13,950 nt of DNA from contig UROC01000052.1 in assembly GCA_900549345.1 (NCBI GenBank), positions 1 through 13,950 on the forward strand. Reading direction: 5' to 3'. Source of the DNA: an uncultured Collinsella sp. (lineage in GTDB: Bacteria > Actinomycetota > Coriobacteriia > Coriobacteriales > Coriobacteriaceae). The translations under genes were made by a program, and so were the position numbers. Shown here in pieces: positions 1-6,237 of this stretch (the stretch's first letter is position 1; each line of letters opens with the position of its first letter). The notes beneath the pieces are model-generated. The model did not search any database. It was not told the DNA's origin and worked only from the letters and a program-made list of their open reading frames with translations.

Positions 1-2
1 GT

Positions 3-197
3 CGGGAGTCGGTCGACCCGTTCGTGGCAGAACGTCAGCGAGAGTCTCATCTGACGATGCTCGGACATAAGGTGCTGAGGTTTACGTTTGATGAGCTCAA
101 GAATCCGGGGAAGCTGGCTGAAAAGATGAGACTGGCGGGCATTCCGCAGTGGGCCGATTTGGCTGAGCAGTGGAGGCGGCAGTGGTATGGGCGCTGA
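3..197 (+). CDS. C-terminal end of a DUF559-like (endonuclease-fold) protein, 5' truncated
   Basis: An open frame enters from the left edge and stops with TGA at 195-197, leaving 64 visible residues. The segment with 'LTMLGHKVLRFTFDEL' followed by a short helix resembles the end of DUF559 / very-short-patch-repair-like endonuclease-fold domains, where a 'G(W/H)xVLRFT' strand precedes a terminal helix. In related Actinomycetota such domains often sit at the C-terminus of AbiEi-like or type IV toxin-antitoxin proteins. The catalytic part lies outside the window, so neither the activity nor the full architecture can be judged. The family call is a resemblance by eye. The reading frame and stop are certain, and the repeat array begins 42 bases downstream. 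Confidence 0.55.
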   Translation, partial: RESVDPFVAERQRESHLTMLGHKVLRFTFDELKNPGKLAEKMRLAGIPQWADLAEQWRRQWYGR

Positions 198-239
198 GGG
201 GTGTAACTGACGCGGATGTGGTTGTTCCTGCCGAGTTTG

Positions 240-537
240 TCTCGATCTGTAACAACAAGGGGCCGTTTGGCCTCGCAACTGTTACAGATCGAGACAGAAG
301 GTTGGCTTCCGCTAAAAGATCTCGATCTGTAACATCTAACGGCCGAAAACCTGTCTACTTGTTACAGATTTAGACGTTTGACGACAGGGCTGGAGAATAT
401 CTTAATCTGTAACATCTAACGGCCAAAAACCGCTCTAACTGTTACAGATTGAGACAAAGGTTGGACGCGGTGCCGAAAGATCTCGATCTGTAACATCTAG
501 TAGCCCAAAAAACCGGGTTTACTGTTGCAGATCGAGA
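240..537. repeat. Tandem array of four palindromic units with 80-bp period (family A, locus 1)
   Basis: Four inverted-repeat units lie at 240-294, 320-374, 400-454 and 481-537. Each has a left arm close to tctcgatctgtaac, a 27-29-nt loop and a right arm close to gttacagatcgaga. In unit 1 the arms are perfect over 16 bp (238-253 with 281-296). Start-to-start distances are 80, 80 and 81 bp, and the spacers are 25, 25 and 26 bp. Loops keep one orientation, often starting 'atcta' and ending 'aact' or similar, and hold a short internal stem such as ggcc/ggcc in unit 1. No T-tract follows any arm, so these are not classical terminators. Two further units of the same family lie at 6103-6237. Function unknown; a REP/BIME-like element is the nearest concept. 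Confidence 0.9.
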
Positions 538-643
538 CGTTCGGCACACACGGCTGGGGCATCGCCGCGCTGACCTCTCTATCCTCACATTCTCCCTTTT
601 CTCCGTTAACCGATACATCGGCTGCATCTCCGTCGCCTTGGGC

Positions 644-682
644 GATAATGGACAAATGTTCAAGTTAATCGTGAGGGAGGAG
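644..682 (+). promoter_or_regulatory. Tentative -10 and ribosome binding site of the amidohydrolase gene
   Basis: The gap 538-688 holds no credible gene. Bases 538-562 continue the repeat-array spacer. A small palindrome, ccgatacatcgg, lies at 610-621 and could be an operator. GATAAT at 644-649 is a reasonable -10, but no good -35 stands 17 bases upstream. The purine-rich agggaggag at 674-682 is a strong Shine-Dalgarno sequence 6 bases before the ATG at 689, which decides that start over the in-frame upstream codon at 638. The RBS is clear; the promoter is weak. Confidence 0.4.
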
Positions 683-688
683 CTCGAT

Positions 689-2059
689 ATGGCATCTGCC
701 GATCGTTCCACGTTGTTTATCAATGCGACCATTCTGGATGGTTCGGAACATATGGAGCCGCAACCCGATATGGCCGTGACTGTTGAGCGCGGCGTCATCA
801 CCTGGATGGGGCCGAGTGCTGTGGCGCAGGCGCCTGCAGGTGCCGAGGTTATCGACCTGGGTGGTGCGTATCTCATGCCCGGTCTCATCAATATGCACGT
901 GCACCTGTGCGGCTCGGGCAAGCCTGTCTCGGCCGGCGATGCGGGAGCGCTGATGAAGAAACTCGATAATCCCGTGGGCCGTGCCATCGTCTGCCGCATC
1001 CTCAAGGGCAGTGCCCAGCAGCAGCTGGCAAGCGGCGTGACCACGGTGCGCGGCGCGGGCGACCCGTTGTTTGCCGACATTGCCGTGCGCGACGCTATCG
1101 ACGCCGGCAAGTATCAGGGTCCGCGCCTGGTGGCGCCGGGAACGGGCGTCACGGTGCCGGGCGGCCATGGCGCGGGCTTGTTCGCCCAGGTGGCCAACAG
1201 CCCCGTCGAGGCAGCCGAGCAGGTGCGAGACCTGTATGCGCGCGGCGCCGACGTCATTAAGCTGTTCGTAACGGGCGGTGTGTTCGATGCGACCGAGGTG
1301 GGCGAGCCGGGCGTGCTGCGTATGCCGGTGGAGGTTGCCGCGGCGGCGTGCAAGGCGGCGCACGAGGTGGGCCTGCCGGTTATGGCTCATGTCGAGAGCA
1401 CCGAGGGCGTGAAGGCCGCGCTTGAGGCCGGGGTCGACACGATCGAGCACGGTGCCCCGATGACGCCCGAGATCCTGGAGCTGTACCGTGGCGCCGCGGG
1501 CACGCAGCTCGAGGGACGTGCGCCCAGCGTTACCTGCACTATCAGCCCGGCGCTGCCGTTTGTGTTGCTCGATCCGGAGAAGACCCATTCGACTGACACG
1601 CAAAAGAAGAACGGCGACATCGTGTGCTCGGGCATTATCGAGAGTGCTCGTGCGGCGCTGGATGCCGGCGTTAAGGTGGGCTTGGGCACGGACTCAAGCT
1701 GCCCGTTCGTGACGCAGTACGACATGTGGCGCGAGGTGGCCTATTTTGCCAAGTACGTGGGCGTGAGCAACGCCTTTGCGCTGCATACGGCCACGCAGGT
1801 CAATGCCGAGCTCCTGGGGCTGGGCGGCGAGACCGGTACGATCGAGTGCGGCAAGGCCGCCGATATCCTGGTGACGCGCAAGAACCCGCTCGATGATCTG
1901 TGCGCACTGCGTGAGCCGACGTACGTGATGTGCCGTGGTGATCTGGTGCGCAAACTCAAGGTGAAGCGTATTCCCGAGGTGGACGCCGAGCTCGACGCGA
2001 TTATGGCCATGCCTGCCGAAGCGCTGGCTGAGGAGCTGGCCCGCGACGGCGTGGCGTAG
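689..2059 (+). CDS. Metal-dependent amidohydrolase (imidazolonepropionase-like / Xaa-Pro dipeptidase-like subgroup)
   Basis: This 456-residue protein is a cytoplasmic TIM-barrel hydrolase of the amidohydrolase superfamily. The whole binuclear-metal ligand set is visible: H70-x-H72 in 'MPGLINMHVHL', the likely carboxylated K191 in 'DVIKLFVTGG', H234 in 'MAHVES', H254 in 'TIEHG', and D335 in 'GLGTDSS'. The flanking beta-sandwich is seen in the N-terminal 'LFINATILDG' and the C-terminal 'GTIECGKAADILV', both typical of the imidazolonepropionase-like branch. That branch includes prolidases, carboxypeptidases and deaminase relatives, and the substrate cannot be read from sequence. The ATG at 689 has a strong RBS. 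The gene looks monocistronic, between the repeat array and a strong terminator, with no pathway partner beside it. No signal peptide is seen. Confidence 0.88.
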   Translation: MASADRSTLFINATILDGSEHMEPQPDMAVTVERGVITWMGPSAVAQAPAGAEVIDLGGAYLMPGLINMHVHLCGSGKPVSAGDAGALMKKLDNPVGRAIVCRILKGSAQQQLASGVTTVRGAGDPLFADIAVRDAIDAGKYQGPRLVAPGTGVTVPGGHGAGLFAQVANSPVEAAEQVRDLYARGADVIKLFVTGGVFDATEVGEPGVLRMPVEVAAAACKAAHEVGLPVMAHVESTEGVKAALEAGVDTIEHGAPMTPEILELYRGAAGTQLEGRAPSVTCTISPALPFVLLDPEKTHSTDTQKKNGDIVCSGIIESARAALDAGVKVGLGTDSSCPFVTQYDMWREVAYFAKYVGVSNAFALHTATQVNAELLGLGGETGTIECGKAADILVTRKNPLDDLCALREPTYVMCRGDLVRKLKVKRIPEVDAELDAIMAMPAEALAEELARDGVA

Positions 2060-2092
2060 GTGTGACAAAGGTGCAGCTCCGTTGCCGCATAC

Positions 2093-2129
2093 AAAAAGCC
2101 GAGGTCTCAACACGAGGCCTCGGCTTTTT
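2093..2129. terminator. Strong, possibly bidirectional rho-independent terminator
   Basis: The left arm 2093-2108 (aaaaagccgaggtctc) pairs with the right arm 2114-2129 (gaggcctcggcttttt) around a 5-nt loop, with a single G.T pair. There is an A-run on the left and a T-run on the right, so it can end the amidohydrolase transcript and also transcripts arriving from the convergent minus-strand gene at 2193. Confidence 0.93.
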
Positions 2130-2152
2130 AATCGAACAAATACTTAAGATTT

Positions 2153-2181
2153 GGGACAAACAAACCTGATTAATTTGTCCC
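2153..2181 (-). terminator. Hairpin after the zinc-ribbon gene, possible weak terminator
   Basis: gggacaaa at 2153-2160 pairs with tttgtccc at 2174-2181 around a 13-nt loop. It lies 12 bases beyond the stop of the minus-strand gene. The following minus-strand bases are only moderately T-rich, so it is either a weak terminator or a relic of the GGGACA-type intergenic repeats seen elsewhere in the window. Confidence 0.35.
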
Positions 2182-2192
2182 GCGTGCGGGCG

Positions 2193-2666
2193 CTAGGAGC
2201 GGGTTTCCATCTTGGCGTGGCACTTGGGGCAGGTGACGCGGATCTTGCCTTTGCCCTTGGGGACGGAGAGCATCTGGCCGCAGTTGGGGCACTTGAGGTA
2301 TGCCGTGGTCTTGCGACCCTTCCACATCTTCTTGGCCGTGCGCTTGGCACGCTCAAAGTCTTCCTTACTGGTGCCGGCTGCGCGTGAGGTGCTGGCCGCT
2401 GCAGTTCCACCGCCCAAGCTAGCGACGAACTTGCCCAAGCCGGGGACGTTCGCGGTCGCGGCGACAAAGGCAGCGTTTTCCTTGCGACGTGCGTCGATGT
2501 TTTTGGACAGGCCGCGCAGCACGCCGATCACGATGACGGCGATGGCGATCCAGCTGAGCCACTGGATGCGGGCTATCGATCCGATCATCGCGATGACAAT
2601 GCCGGCAAAACCCATCACGATGGTGAGTTCATCGGCACCATTGCGACCCTTCATAAAGTCATTCAT
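2193..2666 (-). CDS. Small membrane protein with two helices and a C-terminal zinc ribbon
   Basis: The 157-residue product has a short charged N-terminus and two hydrophobic segments (about residues 14-32 and 36-51). A basic, Ala/Gly-rich linker follows (residues 56-120). The C-terminus is a zinc ribbon with C126-x2-C129 and C146-x2-C149, in 'CPNCG' and 'CPKCH'. It probably sits in the membrane with the ribbon in the cytoplasm, given the basic residues after the second helix. I do not recognise a named family; rhomboid/DUF-type zinc-ribbon membrane proteins look similar. The ATG at 2666 has gaaagg about 8 bases upstream on the coding strand. It stands alone, converging on the amidohydrolase, 146 bases past csoR and on the same strand. 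Function unknown. Confidence 0.8.
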   Translation of the reverse strand: MNDFMKGRNGADELTIVMGFAGIVIAMIGSIARIQWLSWIAIAVIVIGVLRGLSKNIDARRKENAAFVAATANVPGLGKFVASLGGGTAAASTSRAAGTSKEDFERAKRTAKKMWKGRKTTAYLKCPNCGQMLSVPKGKGKIRVTCPKCHAKMETRS

Positions 2667-2699
2667 GCAAATTGCCTTTCATTCGATATGCCGCACGCC

Positions 2700-2705
2700 T
2701 TTATA
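2700..2705 (-). promoter_or_regulatory. Possible -10 box of the zinc-ribbon gene
   Basis: On the minus strand TATAAA occurs at 2705-2700, about 34 bases before the ATG at 2666. No convincing -35 is seen, and the upstream DNA is occupied by the family B hairpin. Weak evidence. Confidence 0.25.
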
Positions 2706-2721
2706 CCCGATTTAGAGCAAG

Positions 2722-2803
2722 GGGGACAGGTTATTCTGCACCAATGTGGTGTAAACGTGCCTGTCCCCGATACACCAAGATGGTGCAAAGCAGTCCGTCC
2801 CCA
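2722..2803. repeat. Composite hairpin repeat, GGGACAG / TGCACCA type (family B, locus 1)
   Basis: An outer stem pairs ggggacagg (2722-2730) with cctgtcccc (2760-2768). Inside it tgcacca (2737-2743) pairs with tggtgta (2747-2753). A second small hairpin, tacacca-aga-tggtgca, follows at 2771-2787, then a gtccgtcccc remnant ends near 2803. The block fills the gap between csoR and the zinc-ribbon gene. A 20-nt piece (2724-2743) matches 8835-8854 at 16 of 20 positions, so this is a dispersed repeat. No T-run makes it a terminator. Confidence 0.75.
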
Positions 2804-2812
2804 ATGCCCCAA

Positions 2813-3085
2813 TCACTTGGAGAGCTTGTCGACGACGCGTTCGATCTCGGCGAGCTTGGCGGCCTTGAGGTCTTCGTCGCCCGATTCGATTGCCGAGGTC
2901 ACGCAGCCCTCGATATGCGCCTTGAGCACATCGGCGTTGATGCGCGCGATGAGCGCCTGCGTTGCCATGAGCTGCGTGGAAATATCGACGCAGTAGCGGT
3001 CCTCCTCGACCATCCGCAGGATGCCGTCGATCTGACCGCGTGCCGTCTTGAGCATGCGGGTCACCGATTTGTGGTCTGCCATCAT
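2813..3085 (-). CDS. csoR: Copper-sensing transcriptional repressor CsoR
   Basis: The 90-residue all-alpha protein matches the CsoR/RcnR family in length and pattern. The Cu(I) ligand set is intact: C32 in 'RYCVDI', H57 and C61 in 'AHIEGC'. The C-x24-H-x3-C spacing equals that known for M. tuberculosis CsoR (C36/H61/C65). The family binds DNA as a tetramer in the copper-free state and releases its operator on binding Cu(I). It is the last gene of the copA-copZ-csoR minus-strand operon and would therefore be autoregulated from the operator upstream of copA, an inference from position. ATG codons at 3085 and 3082 are both possible; GAGGA stands 6 bases before the first. A 156-base gap with a long hairpin separates it from copZ. 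Confidence 0.95.
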   Translation of the reverse strand: MMADHKSVTRMLKTARGQIDGILRMVEEDRYCVDISTQLMATQALIARINADVLKAHIEGCVTSAIESGDEDLKAAKLAEIERVVDKLSK

Positions 3086-3124
3086 GGCGGGTCCTCGTTT
3101 CTGGTCAATCCTTCAAATGCCTCA

Positions 3125-3204
3125 CCCTCAGTTGCGGTGAAATAGTTCCTGATTGAAGGCTTAAAGCGTTTAAACCGGAACTATTTCACCGCAACTTCTG
3201 AGGG
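3125..3204. repeat. 80-nt near-perfect hairpin between copZ and csoR (family C)
   Basis: gttgcggtgaaatagttcc at 3131-3149 pairs without mismatch with 3177-3195. The stem extends outward by ccctca/tgaggg (3125-3130 with 3199-3204) past a 3-nt bulge. It continues inside with gg/cc and ttaaa-gcg-tttaa (3161-3173), so almost the whole element is paired. There is no T-tract. It may act as an mRNA-stabilising or processing hairpin within the operon, or be a small mobile or REP-like repeat. Only one copy occurs in the window. Confidence 0.9.
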
Positions 3205-3241
3205 GCTGGTTGGACAGCGGTGTCTGTTGGTGCGGCAGCTG

Positions 3242-3463
3242 CTACGCGGCGGTTACGGACAGGGCGTGGAACTTCTCGCCGGCGCCCTCGACGGCGGCAG
3301 CGAGCTGCTCAGCGGTCACGGTGTCGGCGCACTCCACCTGGACGGTCTGGGTCTCGTGATCGGCGTCGGCATCGGTCACGCCGGCCACGTTGAGCAGCGC
3401 GGTCTCGACGGTGGCGTCGCAGTGGCCGCACATGAGGCCGGAAGTCTTGATTGTGTAACGCAT
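3242..3463 (-). CDS. copZ: Copper chaperone CopZ (heavy-metal-associated domain protein)
   Basis: The 73-residue protein is a single HMA ferredoxin-like domain with the metal motif 'LMCGHC' (C12, C15), a variant of the usual GMTCxxC. The family carries Cu(I) in the cytoplasm and delivers it to the N-terminal domain of CopA, which is encoded just upstream in the same operon. The ATG at 3463 has gagagga 6 bases upstream and gives normal family length. An in-frame GTG at 3574 would add 37 residues, but these come from the hairpin element at 3493-3578 and lack an RBS, so I reject it. The gap to copA is 147 bases and to csoR 156 bases, unusually wide for such an operon and both filled by hairpins. 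Confidence 0.92.
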   Translation of the reverse strand: MRYTIKTSGLMCGHCDATVETALLNVAGVTDADADHETQTVQVECADTVTAEQLAAAVEGAGEKFHALSVTAA

Positions 3464-3492
3464 GGGTATTCCTCTCTGTTGCGTCGGCTTTC

Positions 3493-3578
3493 CCAGGCAC
3501 CCGACCTTGACCTTCAAGCCGTCGCTCGCGTACCAAAGTACGCGTCGCTCCTCTTTCAGGTCAATCTCGGGCACCTGG
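3493..3578 (-). repeat. 86-nt multi-stem structured element between copA and copZ (family D)
   Basis: Three nested stems are seen. ccaggcacccga (3493-3504) pairs with tcgggcacctgg (3567-3578), 12 bp if G.U pairs are allowed in the minus-strand RNA. ttgacct (3507-3513) pairs perfectly with aggtcaa (3558-3564). cgcgtac (3527-3533) pairs perfectly with gtacgcg (3538-3544) around a 4-nt loop. A symmetric 13 x 13 internal loop separates the two inner stems. The element ends 29 bases before the copZ start and 32 bases after the copA stop. The wobble pairs suit the minus-strand transcript better than the plus strand, hinting at an RNA role. It could be an operon-internal stabiliser, a processing site or a structured repeat. 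No matching known RNA family comes to mind. Confidence 0.82.
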
Positions 3579-3610
3579 AAAACCCGTTCTAAATGGACTT
3601 AATGGTGAGC

Positions 3611-5950
3611 TTATTTTGCCACTTTAGGCTTAAAGGATTTCAGGCGCAGAGCATTGCTTACGACGCACACGCTCGACAGGCTCATGGCCGCGGCGCCGAA
3701 CATCGGCGAGAGCTGCCAACCGGTGAGGGGGAAGAACACGCCCGCCGCCAGCGGAATGCCGATGCCGTTGTAGAACAGCGCCCAGAACAGGTCCTGCTTG
3801 ATGTTGCGGATTGTGGCACGTGACAGCTCGATGGCACGGGCGACGTCCATGAGATCGCTGCGCATGAGCACCACGTCGGCGCCCTCCTTGGCGATGTCGG
3901 CGCCGGTGCCGATCGCAAGGCCCACGTCGGCGCGCGCCAGGGCGGGGGAGTCGTTGATGCCGTCGCCCACCATGGCGACCTTGCTGCCCGCATCCTGCAG
4001 CCCGCGCACGTGGCGCTCCTTGTCGGCGGGGAGGACGTCGGCGATGACCTGCTCGCTGCTCAGCCCCACGCGGCGGGCGATGGCCTCGGCCGTCACGCGG
4101 TTGTCGCCGGTGAGCATGCGCACGTCGACGCCGAGCTTGCGGAGCGCAGCGATGGCCTCGGCGCTCGTCTCTTTGACCTCGTCAGCCACGGCGATGGTGC
4201 CGACAAGCTCGCCGTTCTTGGCAAAGAACAGCGGCGTCTTGCCTTCGGCGGCAAATTGCTCGGCAAGACCCGCGGGCACGCTAACGCCCAACTCGTCCAT
4301 CAGGCGCACGTTGCCGGCTGCGATGACATTCTGCCCCTCGCGCGCCGTTACGCCACGACCGGGCACGGCGGCAAAGTCCTCGACCATGCGCGCGACAATT
4401 CCGCGTGCCTCGCACTCGGCCATGATCGCCTCGGCCAGCGGGTGCTCGCTCGAGCGCTCCAGCGCGGCAGCGAGCTTCAGTAACGCCTTTTCACTCATAG
4501 CGGGCGAGCCGTCGGCGCGCGCGACAACCACAATGTCGGTCACGGCCGGCTTGCCGCGGGTGACCGTGCCCGTCTTATCGAGCACCACGGTGCCCACGCT
4601 GCGCAGGTTCTCCAGCGCCTCAGCGCTCTTAAACAGAATGCCCATCTCGGCGCCCTTGCCGGTGCCCACCATAATAGCGACGGGCGTGGCCAGGCCGAGC
4701 GCGCACGGACAACTGATCACCAGCACGGCGACGGCGGAGGTAAGCGCTTCGTTGACGCTTCCGGTCAGCACCATCCACGCCACAAAAGCTACGGCAGAGA
4801 TTACAAACACCACGGGCACGAACACGCCGGCGACCTTGTCGGCCATGCGGGCGATGGGCGCCTTGGTGGCGTTGGCGTCCTCGACGAGCTGGATAATCTT
4901 GGCGAGCGATGTCTCGGCACCCACACGCGTGGCGCGGAAGGTAAACGAGCCGGTGCGGTTGACCGTGGCCGCATTGACAGTGTCGCCGGCGGTCTTCTCC
5001 ACGGGAATGGATTCGCCGGTGAGCGCGCTTTCGTCCACGGCCGAGCTGCCATCGAGCACCACGCCGTCAACGGGGATGGACTCGCCGGGGCGCACACGCA
5101 GCACCTGGCCGGGCAGAATGGCATCGACGTCGACGGTGGCCTCGATACCGTCCTCGGCCACGACGGTCGCGGTCTTGGGTGCTAAGTCGATGAGCGCCTC
5201 GATAGCGCCGCCGGTTTTGGACTTGCTGCGCGTCTCGAGGTATTTGCCCACGGTGACGAGCGACAGGATGGTGCCGGCGCTCTCAAAATATAGGTTGTCC
5301 ATGCTCGTCATCATGGCCTCGTGCACCTGACCTGCGGCTAGCTGGTCGGCCATGATGAACATGGCGTAGAGCGACCAGGCGATGGACGCGGTGGCGCCCA
5401 CGGCGATGAGGGCGTCCATGATAGGCGCGCCGTGCGCGAGCGATTTAAACCCATTGATAAAGTACGCGTCGTTGACATAGACGATGGGGATGAGCAGGAC
5501 GAGCTCGGTGAGGGCGAGCGTCATGCTGTGGGCATGGTCGGTGAAGACGCCGGGCAGTGGCCAACCGAGCATGTGCCCCATGCCTATGTAGAACAGCGGG
5601 ATGAGGAAGATGATCGAGACGATGAGGCGGGTGCGCATGGCAGAGGCGGCGGCCTCCAACTTTTTGGTCGGTGACTCCATATGCGCGGCGCCGGACCTGG
5701 CTTGCGCACTTCCGCTTTGGACAGCGTCGGTGCCCGTGCTGATGGGCGAGGCCGAGTAGCCCGCGCGGTCGACAGCGGTGCAGATGTCGTCGGAGGTGAC
5801 CTGCGCGGGGTCGTAGTCGACCATCATGGAACCGGCGAGCAGGTTGACCGCGACGCTTTGGACGCCGTCGAGTTTGCTCACGGCGCGATCCACATGCGCC
5901 TGGCAGGCGGCGCATGTCATGCCGCCCACGTCGAACTTATCTTGAGCCAT
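3611..5950 (-). CDS. copA: Cu(I)-exporting P1B-type ATPase CopA
   Basis: The 779-residue membrane pump expels Cu(I) using ATP. Visible in order: one N-terminal HMA domain (about residues 4-68) with 'GMTCAAC' (C13, C16), a linker with several membrane helices starting near residue 110, the actuator motif 'TGES', the intramembrane metal site C414-P415-C416, the phosphorylation site D458 in 'DKTGT', the nucleotide-binding 'SEHPL', the hinge 'GDGINDSP' (662-669), and two last helices. Those helices carry the Cu(I)-class signatures 'YN' in 'LFYNGIG' and 'MSLSS'. Length and architecture are typical. The ATG at 5950 follows AGGAG at close spacing. It is the first gene of copA-copZ-csoR and lies directly behind a CsoR-type operator. 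No damage or frameshift is seen. Confidence 0.97.
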   Translation of the reverse strand: MAQDKFDVGGMTCAACQAHVDRAVSKLDGVQSVAVNLLAGSMMVDYDPAQVTSDDICTAVDRAGYSASPISTGTDAVQSGSAQARSGAAHMESPTKKLEAAASAMRTRLIVSIIFLIPLFYIGMGHMLGWPLPGVFTDHAHSMTLALTELVLLIPIVYVNDAYFINGFKSLAHGAPIMDALIAVGATASIAWSLYAMFIMADQLAAGQVHEAMMTSMDNLYFESAGTILSLVTVGKYLETRSKSKTGGAIEALIDLAPKTATVVAEDGIEATVDVDAILPGQVLRVRPGESIPVDGVVLDGSSAVDESALTGESIPVEKTAGDTVNAATVNRTGSFTFRATRVGAETSLAKIIQLVEDANATKAPIARMADKVAGVFVPVVFVISAVAFVAWMVLTGSVNEALTSAVAVLVISCPCALGLATPVAIMVGTGKGAEMGILFKSAEALENLRSVGTVVLDKTGTVTRGKPAVTDIVVVARADGSPAMSEKALLKLAAALERSSEHPLAEAIMAECEARGIVARMVEDFAAVPGRGVTAREGQNVIAAGNVRLMDELGVSVPAGLAEQFAAEGKTPLFFAKNGELVGTIAVADEVKETSAEAIAALRKLGVDVRMLTGDNRVTAEAIARRVGLSSEQVIADVLPADKERHVRGLQDAGSKVAMVGDGINDSPALARADVGLAIGTGADIAKEGADVVLMRSDLMDVARAIELSRATIRNIKQDLFWALFYNGIGIPLAAGVFFPLTGWQLSPMFGAAAMSLSSVCVVSNALRLKSFKPKVAK

Positions 5951-5997
5951 GGTTTCTCCTTTCTGCAGTTCGGTGTTGGAATTGTTAACCTGCCGAT

Positions 5998-6028
5998 ACT
6001 ATACACCCATACCCCCTGGGGGTGTCCA
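5998..6028 (-). promoter_or_regulatory. Promoter of the copA-copZ-csoR operon with CsoR-type operator
   Basis: On the minus strand TATAGT (6003-5998) is a good -10. TGGACA (6028-6023) is a possible -35, 19 bases away. Between them lies the G/C-rich dyad accccctgggggt (6011-6023), with 6-bp arms around one central base. This is the hallmark of CsoR operators, which have a run of C, a short centre and a run of G. Its placement lets the repressor block RNA polymerase when copper is low. The dyad and -10 are seen; binding by the CsoR encoded at 2813 is inferred. Confidence 0.8.
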
Positions 6029-6102
6029 GTGGGGATGAAAATGTATGACATTTCGCTACAGATGCGGGTGGCTGCTCAATCGTTGGCAGCTCATGTCAAA
6101 CA

Positions 6103-6237
6103 TCTCGATCTGTAACATCTAGCGGGGAAAATGACCTCTAACTGTTACAGATCGAGATTATGTTTTGCGATGTTTGAGTTCGTCTCAATCTGTAACGTGT
6201 AGACCCGGTTTTGTCTCGTAACTGTTACAGATTGAGA
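6103..6237. repeat. Two palindromic units of the 80-bp-period array (family A, locus 2)
   Basis: Unit 5 spans 6103-6157 (arms 6103-6116 and 6144-6157, perfect over 14 bp and 15 with the adjoining A-T pair). Unit 6 spans 6183-6237 (arms 6183-6196 and 6224-6237, perfect, with an added G-C pair outside). Both are 55 bp with a 27-nt loop, and they start exactly 80 bp apart with a 25-bp spacer, the same geometry as at 240-537. In unit 6 the fifth stem pair is A-T instead of G-C, as in unit 3. They lie between the divergent copA and helicase genes. Confidence 0.9.

Noticed and set aside
170..373. 67-residue open frame over the repeat array
   Set aside because: It overlaps the stop of the upstream gene and reads through palindromic repeat units with no RBS or domain.
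240..537. CRISPR array reading of the phased repeats
   Set aside because: Units are long palindromes with variable loops, spacers 1/3 and 2/4 are related to each other, and there is no cas gene or leader in the window.
638..688. Upstream in-frame start for the amidohydrolase
   Set aside because: The ATG at 689 has a strong RBS at the right distance and matches the family N-terminus; the upstream codon has none.
3125..3204. Terminator between copZ and csoR
   Set aside because: The stem is far longer than a terminator and has no T-tract on either strand, and csoR would be left without a visible promoter.
3464..3574. 37-residue N-terminal extension of CopZ from a GTG
   Set aside because: It is encoded by the hairpin element, lacks an RBS and is foreign to the family, while the ATG at 3463 has gagagga upstream.
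3798..5330. 510-residue open frame antisense to copA
   Set aside because: The Ser/Thr/Ala-rich translation has no domain; copA on the other strand is complete and conserved.
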